Assembly (NCBI GenBank): GCA_013001905.1
Contig: JABDLC010000085.1
Span: 1 to 39,929, forward strand
Direction: 5' to 3'
Source: Gammaproteobacteria bacterium
GTDB lineage: Bacteria > Pseudomonadota > Gammaproteobacteria > Steroidobacterales > GCA-2729495
Length of the DNA stretch: 39,929 nucleotides
Part shown: positions 17,168 through 26,727 of the stretch, piece after piece
How the letters are laid out: the number at the start of each line of letters is the position of its first letter
How positions within the stretch are numbered: the stretch's first letter is position 1
Program-made: the position numbers and the translations under genes
Notes under the pieces: generated by a model
Databases searched by the model: none
What the model saw: the letters and a program-made list of their open reading frames with translations, nothing else
Told to the model about the DNA's origin: nothing

Positions 17168-17236
17168 GGACCGGTGCCCGGCATAGCCGGGTTACGGGGG
17201 CGAGGAAGACAGCGGGTAACACCGCGGAGCGTGTGG

Positions 17237-18175
17237 ATGAGCGCCGGTGAAGACCAGCATGTTCCGGTACTGAAGGATGAAGTACTGGAGCAGCTGGAGG
17301 TTCGTGCAGACGGCACGTACATCGACGGCACGTTCGGACGCGGCGGACACAGCCGCGCAATCCTCGAGAAACTCGGTACCGGCGGCAGGTTGTTGGTGGT
17401 GGACCGCGACCCGCGTGCATTGCAGACGGCAGCTGAGCTGGCGGCCGCAGACGAGCGCGTTACGGCGGTTGCGGGAAGTTTCGGAGAAATCAATGCCATT
17501 GCGGCTGCCCACGGTGTTTGCGGCGACGTCGACGGAATACTCCTCGACCTCGGCGTTTCTTCGCCGCAGCTTGATGATCCGGAACGTGGTTTTAGTTTCA
17601 TGCGCGACGGTCCGTTGGACATGCGCATGGATCCGGAAGCGGGAGTGTCGGCCGAGGAATGGCTCAACACTGCTGCTGAAAATGACATGGCCAGGGTAAT
17701 TGCCCGCTACGGAGAGGAAAAATCAGCGCGACGGATCGCGCGGGCCATCTGTAACGAAAGAACGCAACAAAAAATAAGCCGCACGCGACAACTGGCTGAT
17801 CTCATCGAGACAGTCAGCCCGCGGCGGGGGAAGGCAAAACATCCGGCCACCAAAACGTTTCAGGCGGTACGGATACATATAAATAATGAGCTCGGCGAAT
17901 TGCAGACGTTTCTCGACAACGTACTGACCGTGCTGCGAGTGGGCGGCCGGTTGTGTGTTATCAGTTTTCACTCACTTGAAGACCGGATGGTCAAAAGATT
18001 CATGCGTGATGGATCACGTGTGGATCCGGCGCTTGCGCGCATGCCGGTCGTCCCCGAATCAGCGCAGCCGGTAATGACATTGCCGGCCCGTGCGATCCGA
18101 CCGGGTGCTGCTGAAACAGAGCGCAATGCGCGGGCACGGAGTGCGGTGTTGCGCACGGCGGAGCGGCTGCGATGA
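17237..18175 (+). CDS. rsmH: 16S rRNA (cytosine-1402-N4)-methyltransferase
   Basis: Methylates N4 of C1402 in 16S rRNA, the same nucleotide modified on the ribose by RsmI, which is also encoded in this window. It has 312 residues. It starts near HVPVLKDEVLEQL. SAM-binding GTFGRGGHS, then LLVVDRDPRAL, ILLDLGVSSPQLDDPERGFS, the RIHINNELGEL helix and FHSLEDRMVKRFM are all diagnostic. The start is ATG 17237 with GGAG seven bases upstream; an in-frame upstream GTG at 17174 lacks a site. Its stop overlaps the ftsL ATG. Confidence 0.97.
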   Translation: MSAGEDQHVPVLKDEVLEQLEVRADGTYIDGTFGRGGHSRAILEKLGTGGRLLVVDRDPRALQTAAELAAADERVTAVAGSFGEINAIAAAHGVCGDVDGILLDLGVSSPQLDDPERGFSFMRDGPLDMRMDPEAGVSAEEWLNTAAENDMARVIARYGEEKSARRIARAICNERTQQKISRTRQLADLIETVSPRRGKAKHPATKTFQAVRIHINNELGELQTFLDNVLTVLRVGGRLCVISFHSLEDRMVKRFMRDGSRVDPALARMPVVPESAQPVMTLPARAIRPGAAETERNARARSAVLRTAERLR

Positions 18176-18450
18176 CCGGGCAGGCCAGATACACGGCAGC
18201 CGCCGCGGTTCTGGCAATTTTTGCATTGCTGTCTGCGGTTCTCAGCGTTTATGCGCGGCATGAGTCGCGCAAGCAGTTTGCAGAATTGCAGCAACTCACC
18301 GCGGAGCGCGATGAGCTTGAAGTTGAGTGGGGAAAATTGCAGCTGGAACAGAGTACCCAATCGAATTTGTCGCATGTCGAAGAGCTGGCGCGCAAGCGTA
18401 TCGGCATGCGCACTCCTGACATGACCGAAGTAGAGGTAGTAATACAGTGA
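18172..18450 (+). CDS. ftsL: Cell division protein FtsL
   Basis: A small bitopic membrane protein that forms the FtsQLB complex at the septum and activates FtsWI. It has 92 residues. A short cytoplasmic tail leads into one transmembrane helix (about 8-27, AAAAVLAIFALLSAVLSVYA), then a periplasmic leucine-zipper-like coiled coil (about 30-75, with LQQLTAERDELEVEWGKLQL). The end, ELARKRIGMRTPDMTEVEVV, is the standard FtsL C-terminus. It overlaps rsmH (ATGA) and ftsI (GTGA) by 4 bases each. Sequence identity in this family is low, but position and architecture are decisive. Confidence 0.95.
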   Translation: MTGQARYTAAAAVLAIFALLSAVLSVYARHESRKQFAELQQLTAERDELEVEWGKLQLEQSTQSNLSHVEELARKRIGMRTPDMTEVEVVIQ

Positions 18451-20180
18451 CGCGACGGAAGGGCCGCAAGCTGACCAAGCGGGGCAGGCAGCAGAGTTTT
18501 GCGGCGCGCAGTTATCTGGCGCTGGGTTTGATGGCTGTCGCGTGTGCCGTGCTGATGGGCCGGGCAGTCCAGTTGCAATTGGTCGATCAGGATTTTCTCA
18601 ATCATCAGGCCGATGCGCGTCAGCTTCGTAACATCGAATTGTCCTCGCATCGCGGCACGATCACGGACCGCAACGGTGAAGCGCTTGCTGTCAGCACACC
18701 CGTCGACAGTTTATGGGTCGACCCGGGTGACTTGCTCAATGTCCCTGACGAAATACCTCGCCTGGCCCGGCTGCTAAACGAAAACGCCAATGATCTGAAA
18801 GCGCGAATCAGCCGCAATGCAGACAAGAATTTTCTGTATCTGAAGCGGCGTATTAACCCGTCGGTTGCGGCGAAAGTCGTTACTGCGGGTATCCCGGGCG
18901 TGCATCTGCAGCGCGAGTATCGTCGCTATTACCCGGTCGGACAGGTAACCGGGCACCTGATCGGTTTCACTAACATCGATGATATCGGGCAGGAAGGTAT
19001 CGAGCTCGCGTTCGATCATCGCCTTGCCGGAAAACCCGGCAAGGCCCTGATTCTGAAGGACAGGCTCGGCAGGGTGGTGGATGTCGTGGAGCGTCGTGCC
19101 GCGCCGGAACCGGGTCAGGACATCGCGACCAGTATCGACCTGCGCATTCAGTATCTCGCCTACCGAGAGTTGACACGAGCGGTGCAGCAGCACAAAGCAC
19201 GCTCCGGCTCAGCGGTCGTGGTCGACGTGACCACCGGTGAAGTGCTGGCGCTGGTCAATCAGCCCACCTATAACCCGAACGACGGTGCTGACAAGGTGCC
19301 GGCGCGGTATCGCAATCGTGCGATCACCGATATTTTTGAACCGGGTTCGAGCCTGAAGCCACTGGTTATTGCCGCCGCGCTGGAGTCCGGAGAGTATCGG
19401 CCCGACAGCCGCGTGGACACTAACCCGGGCTACCTGCAGGTCGGCATCAAGAAGATTGAAGACAGCGAAAATCTGGGCCGCATCAATCTGGGCACCGTGC
19501 TCGCCAGGTCAAGCAATGTCGCCGCCTCAAAAATTGCGCTGTCGCTGGAGCCGGAACAATTGTGGGGCGTGCTCGACGAATTTGGCCTTGGGCGTCCGAC
19601 CGGCAGCGGTTTCCCCGGTGAGTCTGCAGGCATCCTGAGTCACTTCGGTAACTGGCGGGATATCAGCCGGGCCACGCTCGCTTACGGTTACGGCCTGTCA
19701 GTTACGCCTCTGCAGCTGGCGCAGGCCTACGCTGCTATCGGCTCGGGCGGTCTGTTGCGACCGGTCTCGCTGCTGCGTCTCAACGAGCCGCAGTTCCCGC
19801 GGCGTGTGCTGAGTGAACGCAATGCGCGCGCTGTACTCGATCTCATGGAAAACGTTGTGGCACCTGACGGCACCGGGTATCGCGCAGCGGTGCCGGGTTA
19901 TCGCATAGCCGGCAAAACCGGCACCACACAGAAAGCAACCGCAGGCGGTTATTCGGCGGAGCGCTACACAGCGACCTTTGTCGGGTTGGCGCCCGCGGGT
20001 AATCCCCGACTCGCAGTTGTTGTTGTTATTGATGAACCGGCCAACGGTGAGTACTACGGCGGCAAAGTTGCCGCGCCGGTGTTCGCGAATATTGTGGCCG
20101 GCGCGACGCGAATTCTGGCGATCCCCCCGGACGATATGCGCGACCGGCAGGGCGAGCTCACTGTTGCTGCGCGTGAGTGA
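18447..20180 (+). CDS. ftsI: Septal peptidoglycan transpeptidase FtsI (PBP3)
   Basis: A class B penicillin-binding protein that crosslinks septal peptidoglycan with FtsW. It has 577 residues. A basic N-terminus and one membrane anchor (about 22-42) precede the pedestal domain with HRGTITDRNGEALAVS, then the transpeptidase domain. Catalytic motifs are SxxK at S301-K304 (EPGSSLKPL), SxN at S355-N357, and KTG at K490-G492 (AGKTGT). The start is GTG 18447, overlapping the ftsL stop. The C-terminal region after residue 560 is short and polar. All catalytic residues are present. Confidence 0.97.
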   Translation: MTRRKGRKLTKRGRQQSFAARSYLALGLMAVACAVLMGRAVQLQLVDQDFLNHQADARQLRNIELSSHRGTITDRNGEALAVSTPVDSLWVDPGDLLNVPDEIPRLARLLNENANDLKARISRNADKNFLYLKRRINPSVAAKVVTAGIPGVHLQREYRRYYPVGQVTGHLIGFTNIDDIGQEGIELAFDHRLAGKPGKALILKDRLGRVVDVVERRAAPEPGQDIATSIDLRIQYLAYRELTRAVQQHKARSGSAVVVDVTTGEVLALVNQPTYNPNDGADKVPARYRNRAITDIFEPGSSLKPLVIAAALESGEYRPDSRVDTNPGYLQVGIKKIEDSENLGRINLGTVLARSSNVAASKIALSLEPEQLWGVLDEFGLGRPTGSGFPGESAGILSHFGNWRDISRATLAYGYGLSVTPLQLAQAYAAIGSGGLLRPVSLLRLNEPQFPRRVLSERNARAVLDLMENVVAPDGTGYRAAVPGYRIAGKTGTTQKATAGGYSAERYTATFVGLAPAGNPRLAVVVVIDEPANGEYYGGKVAAPVFANIVAGATRILAIPPDDMRDRQGELTVAARE

Positions 20181-21703
20181 CGACGACGGACATGACACGT
20201 GCCGTAAAGCTGAGTGCATTGATATCGAGTGAGATGTTGCAAAACGAAGCCGCACAATTGCCGGATATCAGCGTAAACGATATCACCAGCCACAGCGGGC
20301 GGGTCGCTGCGGGCGGGTTGTTCCTTGCAATTCAGGGCTACGGTGGTCACGGGCTTGATCATCTGACAGAAGCACTGGACGCGCGGCCGGCAGCCGTCGC
20401 CTGGGAGCCGACCGAGGGTTACAGCGAGCCTGACCTGCCGGCTGAGATTGCCGGCATTTGCGTACCCGATCTGGGCAATCAGGTTGCCGGCATCGCCGAT
20501 CGCTTTTTTTCGACGCCGTCGGCGTCGCTGCGCATCACCGGTATAACCGGCACTAACGGCAAGACCACCACCGCCTGGCTGGCCAGCCGGGCACTGAACG
20601 TGTTGGGCACGCGTACCGGCTACATGGGCACGCTGGGTTACGGCGTCAGCGCTCATTTAAAGAGCAGTGCGCTGACGACGCCGGGTGTGATCGCGGTGCA
20701 TCGCCGTTTGCGGGAACTGGCAGACGATGGCGCCGAAGCATTAGTCATGGAGGTGTCGTCGCACGGCCTGGATCAGGGGCGCATTGATGCGGTGCGTGTC
20801 GACACCGCAGCATTTACCAACTTGAGTCGTGATCACCTGGACTACCACGGTGATATCGAGAGTTACGCAGCAGCCAAGGCAAAGTTGTTTGCCATCGACT
20901 CACTCGGCTCTGCAGTCATTAATACCGGCGATGAGTACGGTCGTCGTTTCGCTTCTATGTTCGGTGCAGAAATGAATCTGCTGACAGTTGCCATGGACGG
21001 CACACCGGGCGCCACCGATGCGGACATCGTTGCCGCACGAACAGCAGAGGTTCACGGCGGTATGGTCGTGACGTTGCGCGATAGATCCGGCACCGCCGAG
21101 CTGCACAGTGAAATGCTCGGCGCATTCAACGCCGAAAATCTGCTGGTGGCCACCGGCATCGTGGTGGCAAACGGTTACTCACTTGAAGAAGCCGCTACGG
21201 CGCTGGGTCAGTGCACGCCGCCACCCGGCCGGATGCAGTGCATACGGGTGCCGCATAAACCGCTGGTGATTGTTGATTTTGCGCACACGCCGGATGCACT
21301 GACGAAAGCGCTGCAGGCGGCGCGGGATCACATCAGTGACGAAGCGCCTTTGATCGTCGTGTTTGGTTGCGGCGGTGACAGAGATCAGGGTAAGCGTGCC
21401 GAAATGGGGCGCGCGGCAGCCGCGAGCGCGGACTTCGTCGTGCTGACCAGCGACAATCCGCGTTCTGAAGATCCGGCTGCCATCATCGATGACATTCGGG
21501 CCGGAATTGCCGACGCCGGTCAGGTGCGTGTCGAAACCGACCGGCGTCTCGCCATCCGCAAAGCGATTGATGCCACCGACCCGAGCGGGATTGTGCTGAT
21601 CGCCGGTAAGGGCAGCGAGGACTATCAGATCATTGGCGAACGCACCGAAGCGTTTTCCGATGTTGCGGTGGCGTCGCAGTATATGCGGGGCCTGCAATCG
21701 TGA
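20177..21703 (+). CDS. murE: UDP-MurNAc-L-Ala-D-Glu:meso-diaminopimelate ligase
   Basis: Adds meso-diaminopimelate to the peptidoglycan precursor in an ATP-dependent step. It has 508 residues in three Mur-ligase domains. The ATP loop GTNGKTT is at 125-131. The DNPR motif at 426-429 (TSDNPRSEDP) is the known determinant for meso-diaminopimelate over lysine. The carbamylated-lysine region and the C-terminal GKGSEDYQ stretch are present. GTG 20177 overlaps the ftsI stop. An in-frame ATG at 20192 is a possible alternative that would remove five residues. The 3' end overlaps the murF start. Confidence 0.97.
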   Translation: MTTTDMTRAVKLSALISSEMLQNEAAQLPDISVNDITSHSGRVAAGGLFLAIQGYGGHGLDHLTEALDARPAAVAWEPTEGYSEPDLPAEIAGICVPDLGNQVAGIADRFFSTPSASLRITGITGTNGKTTTAWLASRALNVLGTRTGYMGTLGYGVSAHLKSSALTTPGVIAVHRRLRELADDGAEALVMEVSSHGLDQGRIDAVRVDTAAFTNLSRDHLDYHGDIESYAAAKAKLFAIDSLGSAVINTGDEYGRRFASMFGAEMNLLTVAMDGTPGATDADIVAARTAEVHGGMVVTLRDRSGTAELHSEMLGAFNAENLLVATGIVVANGYSLEEAATALGQCTPPPGRMQCIRVPHKPLVIVDFAHTPDALTKALQAARDHISDEAPLIVVFGCGGDRDQGKRAEMGRAAAASADFVVLTSDNPRSEDPAAIIDDIRAGIADAGQVRVETDRRLAIRKAIDATDPSGIVLIAGKGSEDYQIIGERTEAFSDVAVASQYMRGLQS

Positions 21704-23082
21704 TGGCTTTAAGCGAGTTGAGTGAGGTTGTAAAAGGCCAGCTGCAAGGTGAGGACGCTACGTTCGCTGCAGTCAGTACTGATACCCGCACGATTAATCC
21801 GGGCGACGTGTTTTTCGCGCTGCGTGGCGAGCGTTTTAATGCTGCGGATTTCGTCGCTCAGGCTGCAGAAAAAGGTGCCGCGGGCGTCGTGGTTGATGCC
21901 CCTGTCGACATCCCGGTGCCGCAGATACAGGTGGCCGATACCCGTATCGCTTTGGCGGACTTTGCACGTGCATGGCGCGCTCAAAGTGACAGCAAGCTGA
22001 TTGGCATCACCGGCTCCAACGGCAAGACCACTGTGAAGGAACTGACCGCAGCCATTTGTCGCGTGGCTTTTGGTGAAGATCGCGTGCTGGCAACGCAGGG
22101 TAATCTGAATAACGACATCGGGTTGCCGCTGACACTGCTAAACCTGCGCGACAACCACGCGGTGGCAGTGGTCGAAATGGGCGCCAACCGCCCTGACGAA
22201 ATCGCTTTTCTCGCCGGCATCGCCGCGCCTGATGTCGCCATCGTTAACAACGTCGCACGTGCCCACATCGAAGGCTTCGGCAGCATTGAAGCCGTTGCGC
22301 AGACCAAGGGTCAGCTGCTCGACAATCTCGGCGCCGAGGGCACTGCTGTACTCAATCGTGATGATGCGTTCTTTGCGGACTGGAGCGCACGCGCGGGGGC
22401 GGCAACGATCGTTAGTTTCGGCCACCACGAATCGGCGGATGTCCGTGCAGAGAATATCCAGCCAGTCGTTCGTCGCGGTGCGCCCGCTTTCAGTTTCGAC
22501 CTGGTGACGCCGGACGGCCGCGCAGCTGTTGCGCTGCCTCTGGCAGGCCGTCACAACGTCAGCAATGCGCTCGCCGCGGCCGCGGCCGCGATGGCGGTGG
22601 GTGCGTCGCTTGACGATGTGACCGCAGGTCTGGCGACGGCCAGAAGTGTGCCCGGCCGGATGCGTGCCTTCCGTCATTCCTCCGGCGCCATGATTTTCGA
22701 TGATGCCTACAACGCTAACCCGGATTCAGTCGCCGCCGCGATCCGCACGCTTGCGGAGTTCAAAGGCAAGGCCTGGCTCGTACTCGGAGACATGGGTGAG
22801 CTCGGTGATGAGGCGGTGGAAATGCACAGAGAAACCGGTCGGCTCGCGCGTGAGTCGGGCGCGGAAGCGCTGTTCTGCATCGGTGAACTCGGCAGGGAAA
22901 TTGGCGCCGGCTTTGGTCCGGGAGCCCGTTGGATGAAGTCGATGGATGAGCTGGAGCGTGAGCTTCGTGACGAACTCGTACCGGGGCGCAACGTGTTGAT
23001 CAAGGGGTCGCGATTTATGGCTCTCGACCGGCTTGTTGCTGCGCTTGAAGAAACGCCGGAAGGCAACGAAGGAGAGGCATAA
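21703..23082 (+). CDS. murF: UDP-MurNAc-tripeptide:D-alanyl-D-alanine ligase
   Basis: Attaches the D-Ala-D-Ala dipeptide made by Ddl, completing the cytoplasmic pentapeptide. It has 459 residues. The N-terminal UDP-binding region has the [22 protein letters not shown] signature. ATP loop GSNGKTT is at 104-110. [14 protein letters not shown] and [11 protein letters not shown] are typical of MurF. ATG 21703 shares one base with the murE TGA stop. GTG 21700 (4-base overlap) is the alternative. mraY follows after 2 bases, with GGAGAGG as its ribosome-binding site inside the murF end. Confidence 0.97.
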   Translation: MALSELSEVVKGQLQGEDATFAAVSTDTRTINPGDVFFALRGERFNAADFVAQAAEKGAAGVVVDAPVDIPVPQIQVADTRIALADFARAWRAQSDSKLIGITGSNGKTTVKELTAAICRVAFGEDRVLATQGNLNNDIGLPLTLLNLRDNHAVAVVEMGANRPDEIAFLAGIAAPDVAIVNNVARAHIEGFGSIEAVAQTKGQLLDNLGAEGTAVLNRDDAFFADWSARAGAATIVSFGHHESADVRAENIQPVVRRGAPAFSFDLVTPDGRAAVALPLAGRHNVSNALAAAAAAMAVGASLDDVTAGLATARSVPGRMRAFRHSSGAMIFDDAYNANPDSVAAAIRTLAEFKGKAWLVLGDMGELGDEAVEMHRETGRLARESGAEALFCIGELGREIGAGFGPGARWMKSMDELERELRDELVPGRNVLIKGSRFMALDRLVAALEETPEGNEGEA

Positions 23083-23084
23083 CG

Positions 23085-24167
23085 ATGTTGTTGTTTCTGG
23101 CCGACTACCTTAAAGACATCTATTCCGGATTCAATGCGTTCACGTACATCACGACGCGGGCAATCATGGGGGCACTGACGGCACTGGTCATGTCATTCGT
23201 ATTGGGGCCCGTGGTTATACGTCGTTTGATCACACGACAGATTGGTCAGACCGTGCGGCAAGACGGCCCTGAAAGTCATTTGCCGAAAGCCGGTACGCCG
23301 ACGATGGGCGGGGCACTGATACTCGCCGCCATTATTATCAGCACGCTTCTTTGGGCGGATCTCAATAGTCCGTACATCTGGATCGTGCTGGGCGTCACGA
23401 CCGCTTTCGGTGTGATCGGCTGGATTGATGATTACCGCAAGCTGATTTTGCAGGATCCCGAGGGCATGCCGGCACGCTGGAAGTTTTTCCTGCAGTCGGT
23501 TGCCGGGTTAACGGCAGCCGTGGTCCTTTACGGCCTGGCTGATACACCGGTCGAAACCGCGTTGCTCATTCCTTACTTCAAGGACCTCGCCATTCCGCTG
23601 GGCGCCGGTTTCGTCGTGCTGACGTATCTTGTCATCGTCGGTACCAGTAATGCGGTGAATCTGACCGACGGCCTCGATGGCCTGGCCGTCATGCCCTCGG
23701 TTATGGTCGGCGGTGCGCTCGGTATTTTTGCCTACGCGGCAGGCAACGTGATTTTTGCCGACTATCTCAGCATTCCCTATGTCGCCGGTGCCGGCGAGAT
23801 CATGGTCTTCTGTGCGGCGCTGAGCGGCGCGGGTCTGGGCTTTCTCTGGTTCAACACCTATCCCGCGCAGGTCTTCATGGGTGATATCGGCGCGCTGGCA
23901 CTGGGCGCTGCTCTCGGCACTGTTGCCGTCATAGTCCGTCAGGAACTCGTGCTCTTTATTATGGGCGGGTTGTTCGTGATCGAAACTGTTTCGGTCATTC
24001 TGCAGGTGGCCTCCTTCAAACTGACCGGCAAACGCGTGTTTCGCATGGCGCCGTTGCATCATCACTATGAACTCAAGGGCTGGGCCGAGCCGAAAGTCAT
24101 CGTTCGCTTCTGGATCATCACAGTGATTCTTGTGTTGATCGGACTCGCGAGTCTGAAGCTGCGTTAG
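23085..24167 (+). CDS. mraY: Phospho-MurNAc-pentapeptide translocase
   Basis: An integral-membrane enzyme that transfers phospho-MurNAc-pentapeptide to undecaprenyl phosphate, making lipid I. It has 360 residues and about ten transmembrane helices, the same length as E. coli MraY. Active-site motifs are D115-D116 in [14 protein letters not shown] at 193-200, D268 in [10 protein letters not shown], and HHH at 326-328 in [11 protein letters not shown]. The N-terminal KAGTPTMGG is conserved. The gene lies 2 bases after murF, and its TAG stop abuts the murD region. Confidence 0.98.
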   Translation: MLLFLADYLKDIYSGFNAFTYITTRAIMGALTALVMSFVLGPVVIRRLITRQIGQTVRQDGPESHLPKAGTPTMGGALILAAIIISTLLWADLNSPYIWIVLGVTTAFGVIGWIDDYRKLILQDPEGMPARWKFFLQSVAGLTAAVVLYGLADTPVETALLIPYFKDLAIPLGAGFVVLTYLVIVGTSNAVNLTDGLDGLAVMPSVMVGGALGIFAYAAGNVIFADYLSIPYVAGAGEIMVFCAALSGAGLGFLWFNTYPAQVFMGDIGALALGAALGTVAVIVRQELVLFIMGGLFVIETVSVILQVASFKLTGKRVFRMAPLHHHYELKGWAEPKVIVRFWIITVILVLIGLASLKLR

Positions 24168-24184
24168 TGAGTATCGGAATCGTC

Positions 24185-25549
24185 ATGAATCAGCCACACG
24201 CATCCGTCGCACCGAACCAGCGCAAACTGCTGGTTATGGGCATGGGCGTGACGGGCTTATCGGTTGCCCGCTGGTGTGCGCGTAACGATGTTGCGGCCAT
24301 GTTTGTTGACAGTCGCGATGCTGCGCCGGGCGCTAATGATATTGCTGCGCTGTTGCCCGATGCGGACATCCGGTGCGGCGATTTGCCGCATGTCTTGCCG
24401 GACGGCATCAGCGAGATCATTTTGTCACCAGGTCTACCGCTCGACCTGCCGTTACTCGATGCGGCTGCCCGGGCAGGCATTGCCGTGCACAGTGATATCG
24501 ACCTCTTTTTCAGCGATTGCAAGCAGCCGGTTATCGGGATCACCGGCTCCAATGGCAAGAGCACGGTGACCAGTATGCTCGGGGAGATGCTGCGGGCCGC
24601 AGGTATGAACGCGGCGGTCGGCGGTAATCTTGGTGCTGCCGCACTGGATCTGCTGACAGCCGAAGCCGATTTTTATGTGCTCGAGCTGTCCAGCTTTCAG
24701 CTGGAACGCAGTGATGAACTGCCGCTGCATGCGGCAGTCGTTCTTAATTTGTCCAACGATCATCTCGATCACCACGGTGACATGCAGTCCTACGGTGCGG
24801 CGAAAGCGCGCATCTATCAAAACTGTCGTTTTGCCGTTGTTAATCGCGATGAACCTGAGCTTGCCGTGAGTGCAGAGTCATGCACCCGGCAACGCGGATT
24901 CACGCTGAGTCAGCCCGCCCCCGAGGAGTGGGGGGTCGTCGTCAAAGATGACGGGCAATGGATTGCCCGGGGCACCTATACGGTTATGCCGGTGTCGGCG
25001 CTGCAGATTGCAGGGCGGCATAACCTCGCGAACGCACTTGCTGCCTTCGCGCTGGCCGACACACTGGAGCTGCCGCTCGACGGATTGGTCGCGGGTGCGC
25101 AGGTGTTTCCGGGTTTGCCTCACCGGATGCAGCGGGTTGCAAGTGACGATGGAATCATATGGATAAACGATTCCAAAGCGACCAATGAAGCCGCTGCTAT
25201 CGCCAGCATCGAGTCCGTCTTTGACGGACTGAGCGGGCGACTGGTGCTGATTGCAGGCGGAGATGCCAAGAGTGCAGAGCTAAAGGATTTAGCTCTTTGT
25301 TTGGAGGACAAGGATGTCCTCGTTATTTTGCTCGGCAAAGACCGCGACCTGTTGCACGAGCGTCTGGATAGCGTGTGCAAAACGCTCGATGCGGACACCA
25401 TGGCCGAAGCGGTGTCGCTTGCGGCTAGTCACGTGACGGCCGGCGACACCGTGCTGCTTGCTCCCGCTTGCAGCAGTCTCGATATGTATGTGAATTTCGA
25501 ACAGCGTGGCGAATCGTTCGCCAGCGCTGTGGCCGGTGTGCAGAAATGA
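24185..25549 (+). CDS. murD: UDP-MurNAc-L-alanine:D-glutamate ligase
   Basis: Adds D-glutamate to UDP-MurNAc-L-Ala. It has 454 residues. The N-terminal Rossmann-like domain reads KLLVMGMGVTGLSVARW (about 14-30). The ATP loop GSNGKST is at 121-127. LSSFQLE, NLSNDHLDHH and the C-terminal LLAPACSSLDMYVNFEQRG motif are diagnostic of MurD. ATG 24185 is chosen because GGAA lies five bases upstream. GTG 24167, which shares a base with the mraY stop, would add six residues and cannot be excluded. The 3' end overlaps the ftsW ATG. Confidence 0.95.
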   Translation: MNQPHASVAPNQRKLLVMGMGVTGLSVARWCARNDVAAMFVDSRDAAPGANDIAALLPDADIRCGDLPHVLPDGISEIILSPGLPLDLPLLDAAARAGIAVHSDIDLFFSDCKQPVIGITGSNGKSTVTSMLGEMLRAAGMNAAVGGNLGAAALDLLTAEADFYVLELSSFQLERSDELPLHAAVVLNLSNDHLDHHGDMQSYGAAKARIYQNCRFAVVNRDEPELAVSAESCTRQRGFTLSQPAPEEWGVVVKDDGQWIARGTYTVMPVSALQIAGRHNLANALAAFALADTLELPLDGLVAGAQVFPGLPHRMQRVASDDGIIWINDSKATNEAAAIASIESVFDGLSGRLVLIAGGDAKSAELKDLALCLEDKDVLVILLGKDRDLLHERLDSVCKTLDADTMAEAVSLAASHVTAGDTVLLAPACSSLDMYVNFEQRGESFASAVAGVQK

Positions 25550-26727
25550 GTGCTCGCAAACACGCCGGTTTCGAACACATCAACGGTAATCTGCTGGTGC
25601 TCATGCTGGCGCTGCTCGGTATCGGCCTGATCCTGCTGACGTCGGCATCGATATCGCTGGCCGAGAACAACACGGGCAAACCGTTCTACTACCTGATTCA
25701 ACAATTGGTCGCCGTCGCCATTGGCCTGGCCTGCGCCGCGGTGATCATTCGCACGCCCACTGACTACTGGGAAAAATTCGGGCCCTATTTGCTGATTGGT
25801 GCCGTGCTGTTGCTTGCCGCCGTTTTGCTGCCCGGTGTCGGGCGTACCGTTAACGGTTCAACCCGTTGGATAAGCGTCGCCGGTATCAACCTGCAGGTGT
25901 CAGAGCCGGCCCGACTGATGGTGTTGATGTACCTCGCCGGGTATGCCGTGCGTCATCGTGATGACCTGAGCAATGGCTTTCGTGAATTGCTGAAGCCCAT
26001 GGCAGTGGTGAGCGTCGTTTGCGGCTTGCTCATTATGGAACCGGACTTCGGCGCAACCGCGGTGATGTTGTTGATCTCGCTGTCGGTTTTATTTGTCGCC
26101 GGCGTACCGCTGCGCTATTTCATCGGCATGGCGCTTGCGGTTGCGGTCGTGCTCACGCTGGCGGTGATTATCGAGCCCTATCGGGTGCAGCGACTGATTG
26201 CTTTCCTCGATCCCTGGGCGGATCCCTACGGCAGCGGCTTTCAATTGACTCAGTCGCTGATCGCCATCGGCAGTGGTGAGTGGTTCGGGGCGGGGCTCGG
26301 CAACAGCGTGCAGAAGCTGTTCTACCTGCCGGAGGCTCACACGGATTTTGTCTTTGCGGTGTTTGCTGAAGAGTTTGGTGTCTTTGGCACCTTCGCGTTG
26401 CTGGGTTTATTTGCAGCACTCGTCTGGTACGCGGTGCAGATTGCCAATACGGCCGCACTGAAAGAGCGCTATTACCAGGCTTATCTCGCCTTTGGTATCG
26501 CTGTCTGGCAGGGCGCGCAGGTGTTTATCAACATCGGCGTCAATATGGGGGTACTGCCGACCAAGGGGCTGACGTTGCCGCTGGTCAGTTACGGCCGCAG
26601 CAGCCTGATCATCACGATAATCGCGCTGGCGCTGTTATTGCGGATCGACATGGAGAACCGCGCCGGTGCGCCGAAAGAACGCAGCAAGCGGCGCAACACA
26701 ACCAAAGCCGGAGGGCGCCGCCGGTGA
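25546..26727 (+). CDS. ftsW: Septal peptidoglycan glycosyltransferase FtsW (SEDS family)
   Basis: A SEDS-family polymerase that builds septal glycan strands from lipid II with its partner FtsI. It has 393 residues with about ten transmembrane helices. Landmarks are NGSTRWISVAGINLQVSEPA, the LDPWADPYGSGFQLTQSLIA loop, GSGEWFGAGLGNSVQKLFYL, PEAHTDFVFAVFAEEFG and GLTLPLVSYGRSS, all typical of FtsW. ATG 25546 overlaps the murD TGA (ATGA). The frame is open upstream, but that part lies inside murD. The C-terminus is a basic cytoplasmic tail. It overlaps murG by 4 bases. Confidence 0.97.
   Translation: MSARKHAGFEHINGNLLVLMLALLGIGLILLTSASISLAENNTGKPFYYLIQQLVAVAIGLACAAVIIRTPTDYWEKFGPYLLIGAVLLLAAVLLPGVGRTVNGSTRWISVAGINLQVSEPARLMVLMYLAGYAVRHRDDLSNGFRELLKPMAVVSVVCGLLIMEPDFGATAVMLLISLSVLFVAGVPLRYFIGMALAVAVVLTLAVIIEPYRVQRLIAFLDPWADPYGSGFQLTQSLIAIGSGEWFGAGLGNSVQKLFYLPEAHTDFVFAVFAEEFGVFGTFALLGLFAALVWYAVQIANTAALKERYYQAYLAFGIAVWQGAQVFINIGVNMGVLPTKGLTLPLVSYGRSSLIITIIALALLLRIDMENRAGAPKERSKRRNTTKAGGRRR

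Noticed and set aside
17177-17191. CCCGGC/GCCGGG hairpin between mraZ and rsmH, considered as an attenuator
   Set aside because: There is no T-run and no alternative pairing partner that I can see, so there is no support for regulated termination.
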